In this document: in pieces, positions 6,867-15,275 of the stretch
How the letters are laid out: each line of letters opens with the position of its first letter
Position numbering within the stretch: the first letter of the stretch is position 1
Source of the DNA: Rubripirellula obstinata
GTDB lineage: Bacteria; Planctomycetota; Planctomycetia; Pirellulales; Pirellulaceae
Assembly: GCF_001642955.1 (NCBI RefSeq)
Contig: NZ_LWSK01000058.1
Location: 1 to 36,238 of the forward strand
Length of the DNA: 36,238 nucleotides
Reading direction: 5' to 3'
Program-made: the position numbers and the translations under genes
The notes under the pieces: model-generated
Seen by the model: only the letters and a program-made list of their open reading frames with translations
Databases searched by the model: none
What the model was told of the DNA's origin: nothing

Positions 6867-9650
6867 TCAATCTTTGACAAAGATCTTTAGGCTGGTTTTT
6901 GGAACCGTCACGTCATGTAATCGAGCACCGCGAAGAATGGCATCACGGCCGCGGGCAACTCCGTTAACATCGACGACCGAATCGTTAGCAACCATTCGCC
7001 ATTTGCCTGCTGGTAATGCCACGTTTTGAAACGTTGCATCATCGTTGGCGGTATTCACCAACACCATCATCGACGCGTCGATGATGTATCCAAGATGATG
7101 GGCATTGGCTGGCAGAATCCATTGGATGTAATCGTCGCCTGGCTTGGTACCAACACGCAGGCATCGGCCATGATCACTTTGGCGCAGCTCGATCAACCCT
7201 CGCCAATAATTAATCATGTTGGTGTATTGGTGCGATGCTGGATCCTTCTCTGGATCGATGCCCGCGTTTTGCCACAGAAACAGGTTCGCATTGCGAAGGT
7301 TGTAAGAATCCTTCTTGCCGTGATAAACCAGCATCCCATCGGGAAGCAGCTTCGTGACTTCCTGGTTGGGGAACAATCCTTTGCTTCGCATCATTTCAGT
7401 CCCGCCGTGGACAACAATCGGACCAAGCGACGTCATCAACAACCCAGCAGCAACTTTGTAAGGGCCTTCATCGACGCCTTTTCGCCCGTCCCAGTCCGTG
7501 GTCGCAAACTGATCCGCCAGCGTCCAATTATCATGGATGTCCAGGTAATTGATCCCACGATTCGGAACCACTTCATCGTCGAATCCGTTGCTAATCGCCA
7601 ATTGAACATTGTGTCGTTGGGAAGCATCACCACCGGCGAAGCCGCGGTCGGTCGCTTTGATAGTTGGATCGCTTGTCGGGCCTTTGAACGCGTTCCGGGC
7701 ACCGTCCTGAAAGTAGGTAATCGGCGCGTCGCTCTTGTACCAACTCCAATCGGGATTGGCGGCCACGTCGGGATCACTTGGTGCGATCCATGGTTCGCCA
7801 TAGATAATCACGTCTGGGTCCAATGCTTCGCGAAGTTTAATCAGCGACGCCTTGTCAATTTGCCCCGCCAAGTCGATCCGAAAACCGTCAATGCCGAATT
7901 CTGCGATCAAGTCTTTGCACTGATCAATCAACCAACGTTGAACCATCGGACGGTCTTCCGTTTTGATTTCGTTTCCAAACGGACCGATGTGGTTGAGATC
8001 TTCATCGGTGCGATGGTAGTACGGCAGATCGATGGCATTGAAGTTGAACAGGTAATGGCGACCATCCATATTTTCGCCAGTGTGGTTGGGCACCAAGTCG
8101 ATGATGACAGCCATATCGTGATCGTGAAACGCTTGCACCATGTCGCGGAACTGGTCACGCTGGGCACCGTGTGGCGTGCCCTTGGTGCGATAACGCGTCT
8201 CGATCGCGAACGCATGCGTTGTCCGGTATCCCCATTGATAGTTCGACTTGTGGACACCGGCTTTGATCATGTACGGGTCATCGGCAAAAGCTTCCTGCCA
8301 AACGTCATCGGGATAGTGCAGGTATTCTTGAACCGGCATCAGGTGAATGACGTTGACGCCAAGTCTTTTAAGGTGATCAAATCCAACCGGTGCACCCGAG
8401 TCATTTACCAGCCCAGTTTTCGTCATCGCGGCGAACGTGCCTTTGATGTCCTCATCGACGGGCAGATCAAGCGTGAAGTCTTCGACGTGAACCTCGTAAG
8501 CCACGACATCTTCCATCGCTGGACGTCCGTTTTTCAGTGGCGTCGCTGGCTTGGTCGCTCGCCACACTCGGCACTTGCCAAAACTGTCCACGCTGACGCG
8601 GGCATACGGGTCGCTGATCCGAACGGGATGTGTCTCGTAAAAATAGTTGCCTGGATCGGATGGCCCGTGGACTGAAAAGTCGTAATAGATTCCATGCAGA
8701 TCCGAGTCGACACTGGACTCCCAGATTCCATCTTCATCACGAACCATCGCCAATTGCTTCGATTCCTTTTCGTCTTCGGCTTGTTCGTAAAGATACAATC
8801 GAACGTCGGTTGCCCGCGGTGCGAAAAGACGGAAAGTTGTCTGGCTGCCGTCCTCAGCGACCTCCGCCCCTAGCGGTTTGGATGATTGCAGGTGCCGCAT
8901 CCAACCGTCCCGACGACACAGCGTTCTTAGATTCATCGCTGGGTATTCGAGGTAGTAAACTCGATTCCGGTCGATGGCCTCGGCAGGCGTTAAGACGCCT
9001 ATCGTGGATCCCTGTGCTTTGAATGACTGCAGAGGAACATCACGCCCAACCGCATTGGTCAAACGAAAATCAGCAGGGTCGAAATCGGATACTTCAGGCA
9101 GGGCATCCAGCGATACCGAAATCGTTCCATTGCCCAGCATTTCCGCCCGCAGCCGGGCTGGTTTTTCGCCCATACGATAAATTAAATTTCCGCTCTGCTT
9201 GTTTACGGCCAACGCATGAGGATCGATCCATTGCCCATCGTCGATTCGAAACTTAAAAGGCGATGATGGGCGAATGGCTTTTGTGGATGATCGAGGAACG
9301 GCAAGCGTCCAAATGGTCGGTACTTGCCCACTTCGAGTCAGCGTCCAATCAGGATCCTGCATGTCTTGATCCCAACCACGGAATTCTCCGGTGACAACGA
9401 CGTGGTTTGGATTGAGGTTGTAGAGCGAGGAATCAAAGACGAAAAAAGTGGTCTCGTTTAAATCAATGTATCCAGATGCTCTTTCGATCTCGGTTAGTTG
9501 TAGCATTTTTGCGGGGGGCAACTGGTCCGGTTGAAAATGGTTCGATTGAGAAACCGCCTGTTCTTGGGCCCAGATTGCCGGGGCTTGCGATGCAACAAAG
9601 AAGTGCAGAACCGTCAGGCAGCAAACAAGTCGGGTGAAATGATGAAACAT
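6867..9650 (-). CDS. Exported pullulanase-type debranching enzyme (GH13)
   Basis: 927 aa. A signal peptide (CCLTVLHFFVASQAPAIWA) is followed by an N-terminal immunoglobulin-like carbohydrate module (about 55-165; VVVTGEFRGWDQDM), a CBM48-like module (about 270-370; TTFRLFAPRATDVRLYLYEQ) and a GH13 barrel. Catalytic regions are DLVPNHTG, GFRIDLAGQ with nucleophile D593, YGEPW with acid/base E619, and LDIHDN with D707. The type I pullulanase signature is present as YQWGYRT rather than the usual YNWGYxP. Expected reaction: cutting alpha-1,6 branches of pullulan, glycogen or amylopectin outside the cytoplasm. The gene begins three bases after malQ, without a visible ribosome binding site, so translation is probably coupled. 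Confidence 0.88.
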   Translation of the reverse strand: MFHHFTRLVCCLTVLHFFVASQAPAIWAQEQAVSQSNHFQPDQLPPAKMLQLTEIERASGYIDLNETTFFVFDSSLYNLNPNHVVVTGEFRGWDQDMQDPDWTLTRSGQVPTIWTLAVPRSSTKAIRPSSPFKFRIDDGQWIDPHALAVNKQSGNLIYRMGEKPARLRAEMLGNGTISVSLDALPEVSDFDPADFRLTNAVGRDVPLQSFKAQGSTIGVLTPAEAIDRNRVYYLEYPAMNLRTLCRRDGWMRHLQSSKPLGAEVAEDGSQTTFRLFAPRATDVRLYLYEQAEDEKESKQLAMVRDEDGIWESSVDSDLHGIYYDFSVHGPSDPGNYFYETHPVRISDPYARVSVDSFGKCRVWRATKPATPLKNGRPAMEDVVAYEVHVEDFTLDLPVDEDIKGTFAAMTKTGLVNDSGAPVGFDHLKRLGVNVIHLMPVQEYLHYPDDVWQEAFADDPYMIKAGVHKSNYQWGYRTTHAFAIETRYRTKGTPHGAQRDQFRDMVQAFHDHDMAVIIDLVPNHTGENMDGRHYLFNFNAIDLPYYHRTDEDLNHIGPFGNEIKTEDRPMVQRWLIDQCKDLIAEFGIDGFRIDLAGQIDKASLIKLREALDPDVIIYGEPWIAPSDPDVAANPDWSWYKSDAPITYFQDGARNAFKGPTSDPTIKATDRGFAGGDASQRHNVQLAISNGFDDEVVPNRGINYLDIHDNWTLADQFATTDWDGRKGVDEGPYKVAAGLLMTSLGPIVVHGGTEMMRSKGLFPNQEVTKLLPDGMLVYHGKKDSYNLRNANLFLWQNAGIDPEKDPASHQYTNMINYWRGLIELRQSDHGRCLRVGTKPGDDYIQWILPANAHHLGYIIDASMMVLVNTANDDATFQNVALPAGKWRMVANDSVVDVNGVARGRDAILRGARLHDVTVPKTSLKIFVKD

Positions 9651-9653
9651 AAA

Positions 9654-11366
9654 TCAGACGATGGGCTGAAGCGGCGTTGGATGGTGAGGTTGTGGGCTTC
9701 CGTTCGCTTCGGGACTTCCATCGATTCGTAAACTCGTTTCTTGGTCAGTCGCGTTTTCGCACGCATTGATTTGCCCAGGCCCCTGTGCCGTTCCCAGTGC
9801 CGTTCCCTGTGCCGTTTCCTGTGCGGCAGCGAGGTTACATTCGGTGCGTTGATACAGGACGACCAAGTTACCCAGTTTCGTCGCCGTCGAATCAGAAAGC
9901 TGGTCGCTTTGCAGACGCCAGCCCCAATTTCCATTAATCGTTGCTGGCGTATTCAAACGACTCTCGCTACCAAGATTCAAAACATCTTGCATCGGCAAGA
10001 CGACGGTGTTCGCAACCGACGCCATCGCGGCCTTAATAAAATCCCAAGCAACCTGGCCCGAACCCCGGTTCAGATATCGATCGACGTATCGACGAACATC
10101 TTCGCCCTGTGCGTCATACCAACCCTTCACCGTGTCATTGTCATGGGTGCCGGTGTAAACAACACAATTTGGGATGTAGCGATGCGGCAAAAAGTGATCG
10201 CTGCGGGATTCACTGGGGTCGAACCCAAACTGCAGGATCCGCATCCCGGGGAACCCATGACGATCTCGCATCGCTTCGACTTCGGGTGTGATCACGCCAA
10301 GGTCTTCGGCGATGATCGGGAAAGCACCGTTGGCTTGGCGAATGGTCGAAAACACTTCATCGCCAGGCGCATTCACCCAGCGTCCATTGACGGCGGTATC
10401 CTCCGCCGCCGGGATGGACCAACATGCTTGGAAACCTCGAAAGTGATCGATGCGAACCACGTCGACGATGTTCAACAGGCCACGAAAACGCCGCGCCCAC
10501 CAAGCAAATTGGTCCTTCCGCATTTCGTCCCAGTCGTAAAGCGGATTGCCCCAACGCTGACCCGTTTCACTGAAATAATCAGGCGGAACTCCCGCGACCT
10601 CAACCGGTTGTAGCTGATCGTCCAGCAAGAATAGATTCGGTGAAGACCAAACGTCCGCACTGTCCATCGCAACAAAGATCGGAACGTCGCCAACGATTTG
10701 AATGCCGCGTTGGTTGGCGTATTTCTTTAGTTCTAGCCATTGCTCGAAAAAGAAAAACTGCAGCACCTTTTCAGTTTCGATTTCCTTGCAGTGCGAATCC
10801 GACCATTGCCGGATCGATTCTGGATTGCGTTGGGCAAGTCCCTTGTCCCAGAACAAATTCCACGCCGAACTATCGCAACCCTGTTCCAAACCCAGCCGAT
10901 CAAAATGCTGCTTGATCGAAACAAACATGGCATAGTCTTCAAGCCAGTCTTGATGTTCCAGACAGAAACGCTGGTAACTTAAACGCCGATCCTCTTTGGC
11001 TGAACCTAAAAACTGGTCGGCGCAATGCCTTAGAATCGGCATCTTCCAGCGAGTTACCGATTCGTAATCAACCGATTGATCGCAGAAACGGTGCGAGTTT
11101 CCGATTGCTTCTAGACATCCAACTTCTTCAGCAACCCGCACAAGATCGATCAAAAGCGGATTGCCCGCAAACGCCGATGTTGCTGAATAGGGTGAGTTCC
11201 CAAACCCGGTTGGATTCAGCGGAAGCACTTGCCACAGTCGCTGTTTAGCCGTGACTAAGTAGTCAATAAAACGGTACGCCCCCGCCCCCAAATCACCAAT
11301 GCCGTGCGGCGAAGGGAGTGACGTGGGGTGCAACAAGATACCACTGGAACGAGCAGATAAGACCAT
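9654..11366 (-). CDS. malQ: 4-alpha-glucanotransferase (amylomaltase, GH77)
   Basis: 570 aa, cytoplasmic. It starts with the usual GH77 N-terminus (SSGILLHPTSLPSPHGIGDLG). Catalytic residues are seen in VVRIDHFRGF (nucleophile D307), AEDLG (acid/base E354) and THDNDT (D409). It transfers glucan segments between maltooligosaccharides, releasing glucose and longer chains. The catalytic part ends near residue 520; the last 50 residues are a low-complexity tail (GTAQGTALGTAQ, then a polar and proline-rich end) absent from typical MalQ and encoded partly by a 12-bp tandem repeat. First gene of the five-gene alpha-glucan operon, so the promoter should lie between 11367 and the lipoprotein gene, a region full of palindromes. 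Confidence 0.93.
   Translation of the reverse strand: MVLSARSSGILLHPTSLPSPHGIGDLGAGAYRFIDYLVTAKQRLWQVLPLNPTGFGNSPYSATSAFAGNPLLIDLVRVAEEVGCLEAIGNSHRFCDQSVDYESVTRWKMPILRHCADQFLGSAKEDRRLSYQRFCLEHQDWLEDYAMFVSIKQHFDRLGLEQGCDSSAWNLFWDKGLAQRNPESIRQWSDSHCKEIETEKVLQFFFFEQWLELKKYANQRGIQIVGDVPIFVAMDSADVWSSPNLFLLDDQLQPVEVAGVPPDYFSETGQRWGNPLYDWDEMRKDQFAWWARRFRGLLNIVDVVRIDHFRGFQACWSIPAAEDTAVNGRWVNAPGDEVFSTIRQANGAFPIIAEDLGVITPEVEAMRDRHGFPGMRILQFGFDPSESRSDHFLPHRYIPNCVVYTGTHDNDTVKGWYDAQGEDVRRYVDRYLNRGSGQVAWDFIKAAMASVANTVVLPMQDVLNLGSESRLNTPATINGNWGWRLQSDQLSDSTATKLGNLVVLYQRTECNLAAAQETAQGTALGTAQGPGQINACENATDQETSLRIDGSPEANGSPQPHHPTPLQPIV
9783..9830. repeat. 12-bp tandem repeat inside the malQ 3' end
   Basis: Four units of the type ctgtgccgttcc follow each other (9783-9794, 9795-9806, 9807-9818, 9819-9830), the last one decayed. 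On the reverse strand they encode four-residue periods (GTAQ/GTAL) in the MalQ tail. The unit is a multiple of three, so copy-number change would keep the frame. Confidence 0.8.
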
Positions 11367-11440
11367 GCGAATGCAGTACGCGTTTCATAACTCATGCTGA
11401 CAACAAAAACATCTCTCGGTGAACGCCACCGTGATCTGCC

Positions 11441-11511
11441 CGTAGCTGATCCCGCCAGGGTTCAGTCAAGCTTAGATCGATTTTCGACTGAACCCAGCCG
11501 GGACCAGCGAC
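11441..11511. repeat. Imperfect palindrome, 'cgtagctgatcccgcc' family
   Basis: The left arm 11441-11467 (cgtagctgatcccgccaggg...) pairs imperfectly with 11486-11511. Better copies lie at 20820-20901 and 33460-33531, and a lone left arm at 36146-36172. It lies upstream of malQ, in the leader or promoter region of the operon. Confidence 0.75.
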
Positions 11512-11527
11512 GACATCAAGACAGTCG

Positions 11528-11681
11528 CTAAGGCCCTATCCCGAAACAACTTCCTGACTCCCAACCCGAACGCGTAAGCGAGGGATCATTGTTTGCCGGG
11601 TAAATCCCTCGCTTACGCGTTCGGGTTGGGATTTGTTGGAATCTGATCTCTGGGATTTATTTCAGGACAATTCCTAAGGCC
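11528..11681. mobile_element. MITE-like palindromic element with 28-bp inner stem
   Basis: A perfect 28-bp inverted repeat (11559-11586 with 11604-11631; core gaacgcgtaagcgaggga) is enclosed by degenerate terminal repeats: ggccctatcccgaaacaac at 11532-11550 and, read on the other strand, ggaattgtcctgaaataaa ending at 11674. The same outer ends enclose a different stem at 20788-20942. The 8-bp word ctaaggcc occurs on both sides (11528-11535 and 11674-11681) and may be a target duplication; the right copy carries the stop codon of the lipoprotein gene. No coding capacity. Confidence 0.65.
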
Positions 11682-11853
11682 GATTCGTCGGCCGACTCGT
11701 TTGACTTTGCTGAGCCTGAATCTCCTCGGCCGACGCTTGGTAAGGAGCGTACTCATTAGGATCAGCAACCATCGAAGGCTCTGAATCACCACCACACCCA
11801 ACCAGCGAAACGGCAACAAAGAGCGTCCCAAATGCCAAAAGTAAATGTTTCAT
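11674..11853 (-). CDS. Small lipoprotein next to DUF1559 gene
   Basis: 59 aa. The N-terminus MKHLLL, a hydrophobic stretch and the lipobox LVGC followed by GGDSEP predict lipidation at Cys20. The mature part of about 40 residues is polar and ends QTSRPTNRP. A ribosome binding site AGGAG lies nine bases before the ATG. The gene starts 25 bases after the DUF1559 gene and is probably co-transcribed; short lipoproteins in this position are common in planctomycetes, function unknown. The TAG stop coincides with the end of the MITE-like element. Confidence 0.8.
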   Translation of the reverse strand: MKHLLLAFGTLFVAVSLVGCGGDSEPSMVADPNEYAPYQASAEEIQAQQSQTSRPTNRP

Positions 11854-11862
11854 TTCAAAGGA

Positions 11863-11867
11863 CTCCT
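11863..11867 (-). promoter_or_regulatory. Ribosome binding site AGGAG of the small lipoprotein
   Basis: On the reverse strand AGGAG precedes the ATG at 11853 by nine bases and supports this short gene. Confidence 0.7.
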
Positions 11868-11878
11868 ATGAGAAAAGA

Positions 11879-13144
11879 CTAGAATGATTCTTCGATGATT
11901 TCTTTGCTCGCCCGTGTGCCCAATGCACCCCACAATCCATAGGGACTAATGGAACCGGCGACCGCGTTCGGAGCAGTGTTGCTGAGCATCACTGGCCGCG
12001 CCCTTGAATTGCCGGCTTCGATCGAATCGGTGATAAACTTCACCGCGCCGTCTGCCATTAGGACATGCACACCGCCTTGGTGACGAGAACTTGGTGGCAG
12101 CGTGCCATCGCTACGCATGGGCTGCCAGTCGCCATCGTTGCCAATGCAAGCGGGCGAGTTGGGTGGCAAAATTGTTTGCATACCACTAAACAGCGTGTAA
12201 CCGCTGGACCATTGGTAGCCACGACCATAGCGCTGAGTCCAACCCATGCTGGCCTGCGCCGCCGTTACCGTACCAGGTGCCCAAAACAGAGGTCGCAATG
12301 GGTCTACAAGATTTTCATCGATGCATGCACTCGGATTCGTGTAGGCACCGGCACCCTTTCCTGGATTGGTTCTCGCATCACGATCACCTAAGTCTGTCGC
12401 GATTTCACCACAAGCGATCGTGTTTGAAAGCCCATCCAGGATGTCACGAAAACCAGTTTGGTATCGGGTGACAAACGCACCGCGACAGGATGCTCTACCT
12501 TCCTGGGCGGCTGCACTCGCATCAGCACCATTGGGAAAGACGAGATCGTCCCAGTGGCGGTATCCACGATTGAGCCGCTCGATGGCGTCTCCCATGCAGG
12601 CCCCATAATTAGTTCGGCCTTGTGCCGGTACACCGGACCCCGGATCGCTGGGGCAGCGGAGCGTTGGTACTTCGGTAATCCAGGGCTGATAAAACCAACC
12701 GCGAGTTTCATTTGAACCGTCATCGTTGTCAGGCGATGGCCCAAAAGCAGCCCAGGGGCCAACGGGACGAACGTTGCCATCAGCCATCGTCAGCATTGGA
12801 TTGCTAATCTGTTCCCAAAGAGCTTGCTGTTCAACAAAAGGCATCAGCCCGACGAGGAAACTGTTCATCATGTGACAGTTCTCCGCCGAAGGATCATGCT
12901 CGTCTTGACCGGCAATCGCGGGCCCCGACATTTGCTGAGGCATCTTCTTGTAAGCCGAGTGGTAGTTGTGAATGCCCAAGCCAATCTGCTTAAAGTTGTT
13001 GCTGCAACTCATTCGCCGAGCAGCTTCGCGTGCTGCTTGAACCGCGGGCAAAAGCAAACCAACCAACACGCCGATGATCGCAATGACCACCAGCAATTCC
13101 ACCAGCGTAAAACCGCCGCGTGATAAACTTCTTCCCTTAAACAT
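11879..13144 (-). CDS. DUF1559 protein with type IV pilin-like N-terminus
   Basis: 421 aa. The start RGGFTLVELLVVIAIIGVL is a prepilin/pseudopilin cleavage and N-methylation signal (cut after G, before FTLVE) leading into a long hydrophobic helix and LLPAVQAAREAARRMSC, the hallmark of planctomycetal DUF1559 proteins. The C-terminal HQGGVHVLMADGAVKFI matches the H-x-DG end motif of the family. These proteins exist in dozens of paralogues per planctomycete genome; they are exported or surface-exposed, but their role is not settled. An AAAGG stretch precedes the ATG by about eight bases. It forms a two-gene unit with the lipoprotein and sits just upstream of the alpha-glucan operon in the same direction. 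Confidence 0.92.
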   Translation of the reverse strand: MFKGRSLSRGGFTLVELLVVIAIIGVLVGLLLPAVQAAREAARRMSCSNNFKQIGLGIHNYHSAYKKMPQQMSGPAIAGQDEHDPSAENCHMMNSFLVGLMPFVEQQALWEQISNPMLTMADGNVRPVGPWAAFGPSPDNDDGSNETRGWFYQPWITEVPTLRCPSDPGSGVPAQGRTNYGACMGDAIERLNRGYRHWDDLVFPNGADASAAAQEGRASCRGAFVTRYQTGFRDILDGLSNTIACGEIATDLGDRDARTNPGKGAGAYTNPSACIDENLVDPLRPLFWAPGTVTAAQASMGWTQRYGRGYQWSSGYTLFSGMQTILPPNSPACIGNDGDWQPMRSDGTLPPSSRHQGGVHVLMADGAVKFITDSIEAGNSRARPVMLSNTAPNAVAGSISPYGLWGALGTRASKEIIEESF

Positions 13145-13514
13145 GACTACAACCTTTAATTAGAGTGGCTGAGTAAAACGGAGACCATTAATGCGGACGA
13201 GGTTGACCTTCCAGAGCAAGTCTCGACCATTGAATGTCATCATATACCCGTGTTTTCAAAGCGAACACTGCATTTCCACGTCAGCATCCTACGATCCTTT
13301 GTCAATTATTAGGGCGTCGATTCTGGTAAGTGGTTCCGCCCGGTAGGCTGGGATTCTGCGGAACACCGCCAACCTCTAGCACGGTTTATTGAGCTCAAAC
13401 TGAACGCGTAAGCGAGGGATTCGGCGTAGACGATGCAGCGTTTCACGCAGCCCTGGAAGGCAAACGCTGTGAAGCATTTGTTCCCAGCAAAAATTGCGTT
13501 CCACCGTTAAACGC

Positions 13515-13550
13515 ATGTACTGCGAAATGCACGTATGTACTGCGAAATGC
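13515..13550. repeat. 20-bp tandem duplication
   Basis: The unit atgtactgcgaaatgcacgt (13515-13534) is followed directly by 16 bases of a second copy (13535-13550). Non-coding, 1.8 copies. Confidence 0.85.
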
Positions 13551-13602
13551 AATTGCCGGAACTGCGTCGAAGACTCCTTGTTCCGGCCTACGTTGCTCAA
13601 CC

Positions 13603-13670
13603 GCTAAACCGCGCGGGCATCGCACCGCACGACTGGGGGCCGCAAGACGCGCGGGGCGATATCGTTTAGC
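13603..13670. repeat. Diverged copy of the GC-rich palindrome
   Basis: gctaaaccgcgcgggcatcg at 13603-13622 pairs imperfectly with the right arm ending gatatcgtttagc at 13670. It is related to the copies at 1-36 and 20461-20677 but more mutated. Confidence 0.65.
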
Positions 13671-13682
13671 AACCCTTGAAAG

Positions 13683-13758
13683 TAGGCCGTAGCGAGCTTC
13701 CAGCGAGTTACGGCGGTGCGCTAATTGCCGTAACTCGCTGGAAGCTCGCTACGGCCTA
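13683..13758. repeat. Perfect 32-bp inverted repeat
   Basis: The arm at 13683-13714 (taggccgtagcgagcttc...) is the exact complement of 13727-13758, with a 12-base loop. One arm recurs at 1406-1437. The structure would form a very stable hairpin in DNA or RNA. Confidence 0.9.
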
Positions 13759-14114
13759 CATCCTGGCAATCAGGCCCCAAGCCGAGCCAGAAACTTGCAT
13801 GACCAGGGCACAGGCACGCAAATCGGATGCCTACTTTAAATCCAAACCGACCAGCATGCCGGCCCCCTGCATGACACAGAATCGTAGTGGAAAGACGCAA
13901 AAACTTAGTGGCTTGGGGGAACTGTAGGTATTAGTCTAATAAGTCACCTCGGGCTAGCTTGTCTTTGCAAGACTGTGATCACTTCTCCCATAAACCGGCT
14001 CAACGCACATCATGAATGTAGCTGAGTCCATCAAAATGGGTTGCAGTCGTTTCCTTTCTTTCAGCATCGAAGCCAATTCCGAAGGGCTAATTCATTGCTG
14101 TTTCACCATCGAAT

Positions 14115-14120
14115 GAAGGG
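14115..14120 (+). promoter_or_regulatory. Ribosome binding site GAAGGG
   Basis: GAAGGG lies six bases before the ATG at 14127 and supports that start. Confidence 0.6.
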
Positions 14121-14126
14121 TTTAGA

Positions 14127-14987
14127 ATGAAGAAAATCATGTTTGCATTGCTGGCCGCTGCGGTCGGCCTTAATGCTCAATTAGCAACCGCGGCCGTTGT
14201 CGCCGATGGCTCTCTTGGCGGTGCCGAAGGCTATGGATCTGTCCTCTTTACACAGGATACGCCCACCGGATTCGGTGACAATACCGATGCAACGGTTGGT
14301 CGTGCAAGTGGCTCCGAAATTAATGGCGTTTACGGTGTTGTTTCAGGTGGCAACCTCAACGTGCTGGTGACAGGCAATGTCGAAACGAACTTCAACCGCC
14401 TGGTGCTCTACATTGATTCGGTTGCAGGTGGCCAAACAACACTTGATGATACCAATGGATTAGGAAGTCCTTTCAACGATTACAACGGGACCGTCTTGGA
14501 TGCCGGTTTCGGCGCTGATTATGGGTTGATCCTCAATGGCGGCAATGATCCTGCCGAATACTTTTTGGATTTCGCGACCATTGGCTCCAGCACATCATTC
14601 CTCGGCGGATCTCTTCCAGGAAGCACGACACTTGCTGGTTCCAACGGCATTAACGTCGGTATCGATCAATCGAATATCCTGGGCGTCACTGACACCTTGG
14701 TTTCCGGGGCTGGCGCGGTGACGACCGGACTAGAGTTTTCAATCCCACTCGGTGTGATTGGAAGCCCAACCGGAGACATCCGATTGGCAGGCTTTATCGC
14801 GGGCGGCGGCTTTGTCTCCAACCAAGTCATCGGAGGAGTTGGAGGTGCTGGAAACGTTGAGTTCGCTCCCAACTTCTCAACGATTGCTGGAAACCAGTTT
14901 GTCACGATCGCCATTCCTGAACCAACCAGCTTTGCTTTGTTGGCCATCGGTGGCGGGTTCGTTGCTGCACGCCGGCGACGTAAATAG
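14127..14987 (+). CDS. PEP-CTERM sorted extracellular protein
   Basis: 286 aa. A signal peptide (MKKIMFALLAAAVGL..LATAA) is followed by a glycine-, asparagine- and threonine-rich body with beta-type periodicity, and a C-terminal sorting signal: IPEPTSFALLAIGGG, a hydrophobic stretch, then AARRRRK. PEP-CTERM proteins are processed by exosortase and released or anchored at the cell surface, often with exopolysaccharide. The body (about residues 25-260) has no domain I recognise; it may be a surface or matrix protein. It has its own ribosome binding site and terminator, so it is a single-gene unit directly before the giant GH13 gene, which has no visible ribosome binding site. Confidence 0.88.
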   Translation: MKKIMFALLAAAVGLNAQLATAAVVADGSLGGAEGYGSVLFTQDTPTGFGDNTDATVGRASGSEINGVYGVVSGGNLNVLVTGNVETNFNRLVLYIDSVAGGQTTLDDTNGLGSPFNDYNGTVLDAGFGADYGLILNGGNDPAEYFLDFATIGSSTSFLGGSLPGSTTLAGSNGINVGIDQSNILGVTDTLVSGAGAVTTGLEFSIPLGVIGSPTGDIRLAGFIAGGGFVSNQVIGGVGGAGNVEFAPNFSTIAGNQFVTIAIPEPTSFALLAIGGGFVAARRRRK

Positions 14988-15017
14988 TGCATCAAGGCAG
15001 ATGACTCAACAATCTCG

Positions 15018-15046
15018 AAACCCGGTACTTTGGTACCGGGTTTTTT
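15018..15046 (+). terminator. Rho-independent terminator after the PEP-CTERM gene
   Basis: aacccggtac and gtaccgggtt form a stem of about ten base pairs with a four-base loop, followed by a run of six T ending at 15046. Classic intrinsic terminator 30 bases after the stop codon. Confidence 0.93.
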
Positions 15047-15275
15047 GATGGGCAATCCCACCAAGTGTCATCAATACAATCGAAGTCCCTCTGGGAGAGG
15101 CGTGCTCATTACCGCCCAATTCTGAAAAGTTCATGACAAGCAATCTTAGGAAGATAACGCGGTAACTTAGTGTTGAATGCCAAGATAACGGAATAGAATG
15201 GAACATAATCGCTCAAAGCTTGGGACTTATCTCGCCCTTGGTATTCATCCGACATAACTGCGTCAGTATTCACTC

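Larger units (their letters stand above)
13145..14126. other. Gene-free region of about 980 bases with several repeats
   Basis: No gene supported on either strand. Besides the three repeats listed separately, 13402-13420 carries a lone arm (gaacgcgtaagcgagggat) of the stem in the 11528-11681 element, and ttccgc/gcggaa around 13333-13364 forms a small hairpin. The reverse-strand promoter for the DUF1559 gene and the forward promoter for the PEP-CTERM gene must both lie here; I could not place either with confidence. An 83-codon forward frame from 13676 is mostly translated palindrome. Confidence 0.6.

Noticed and set aside
7026-8675. 549-codon open frame on the forward strand
   Set aside because: It lies wholly antisense to the pullulanase, whose catalytic motifs are all intact; its composition is typical of a shadow frame.
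9741-10613. 290-codon open frame on the forward strand
   Set aside because: Antisense to malQ, no recognisable motifs.
11613-11831. 72-codon reverse frame
   Set aside because: Overlaps the 59-aa lipoprotein in another frame; the lipoprotein has a lipobox and ribosome binding site, this one has neither.
13676-13927. 83-codon forward frame
   Set aside because: More than a quarter of it is the translated perfect palindrome at 13683-13758, and it starts with TTG without a ribosome binding site.
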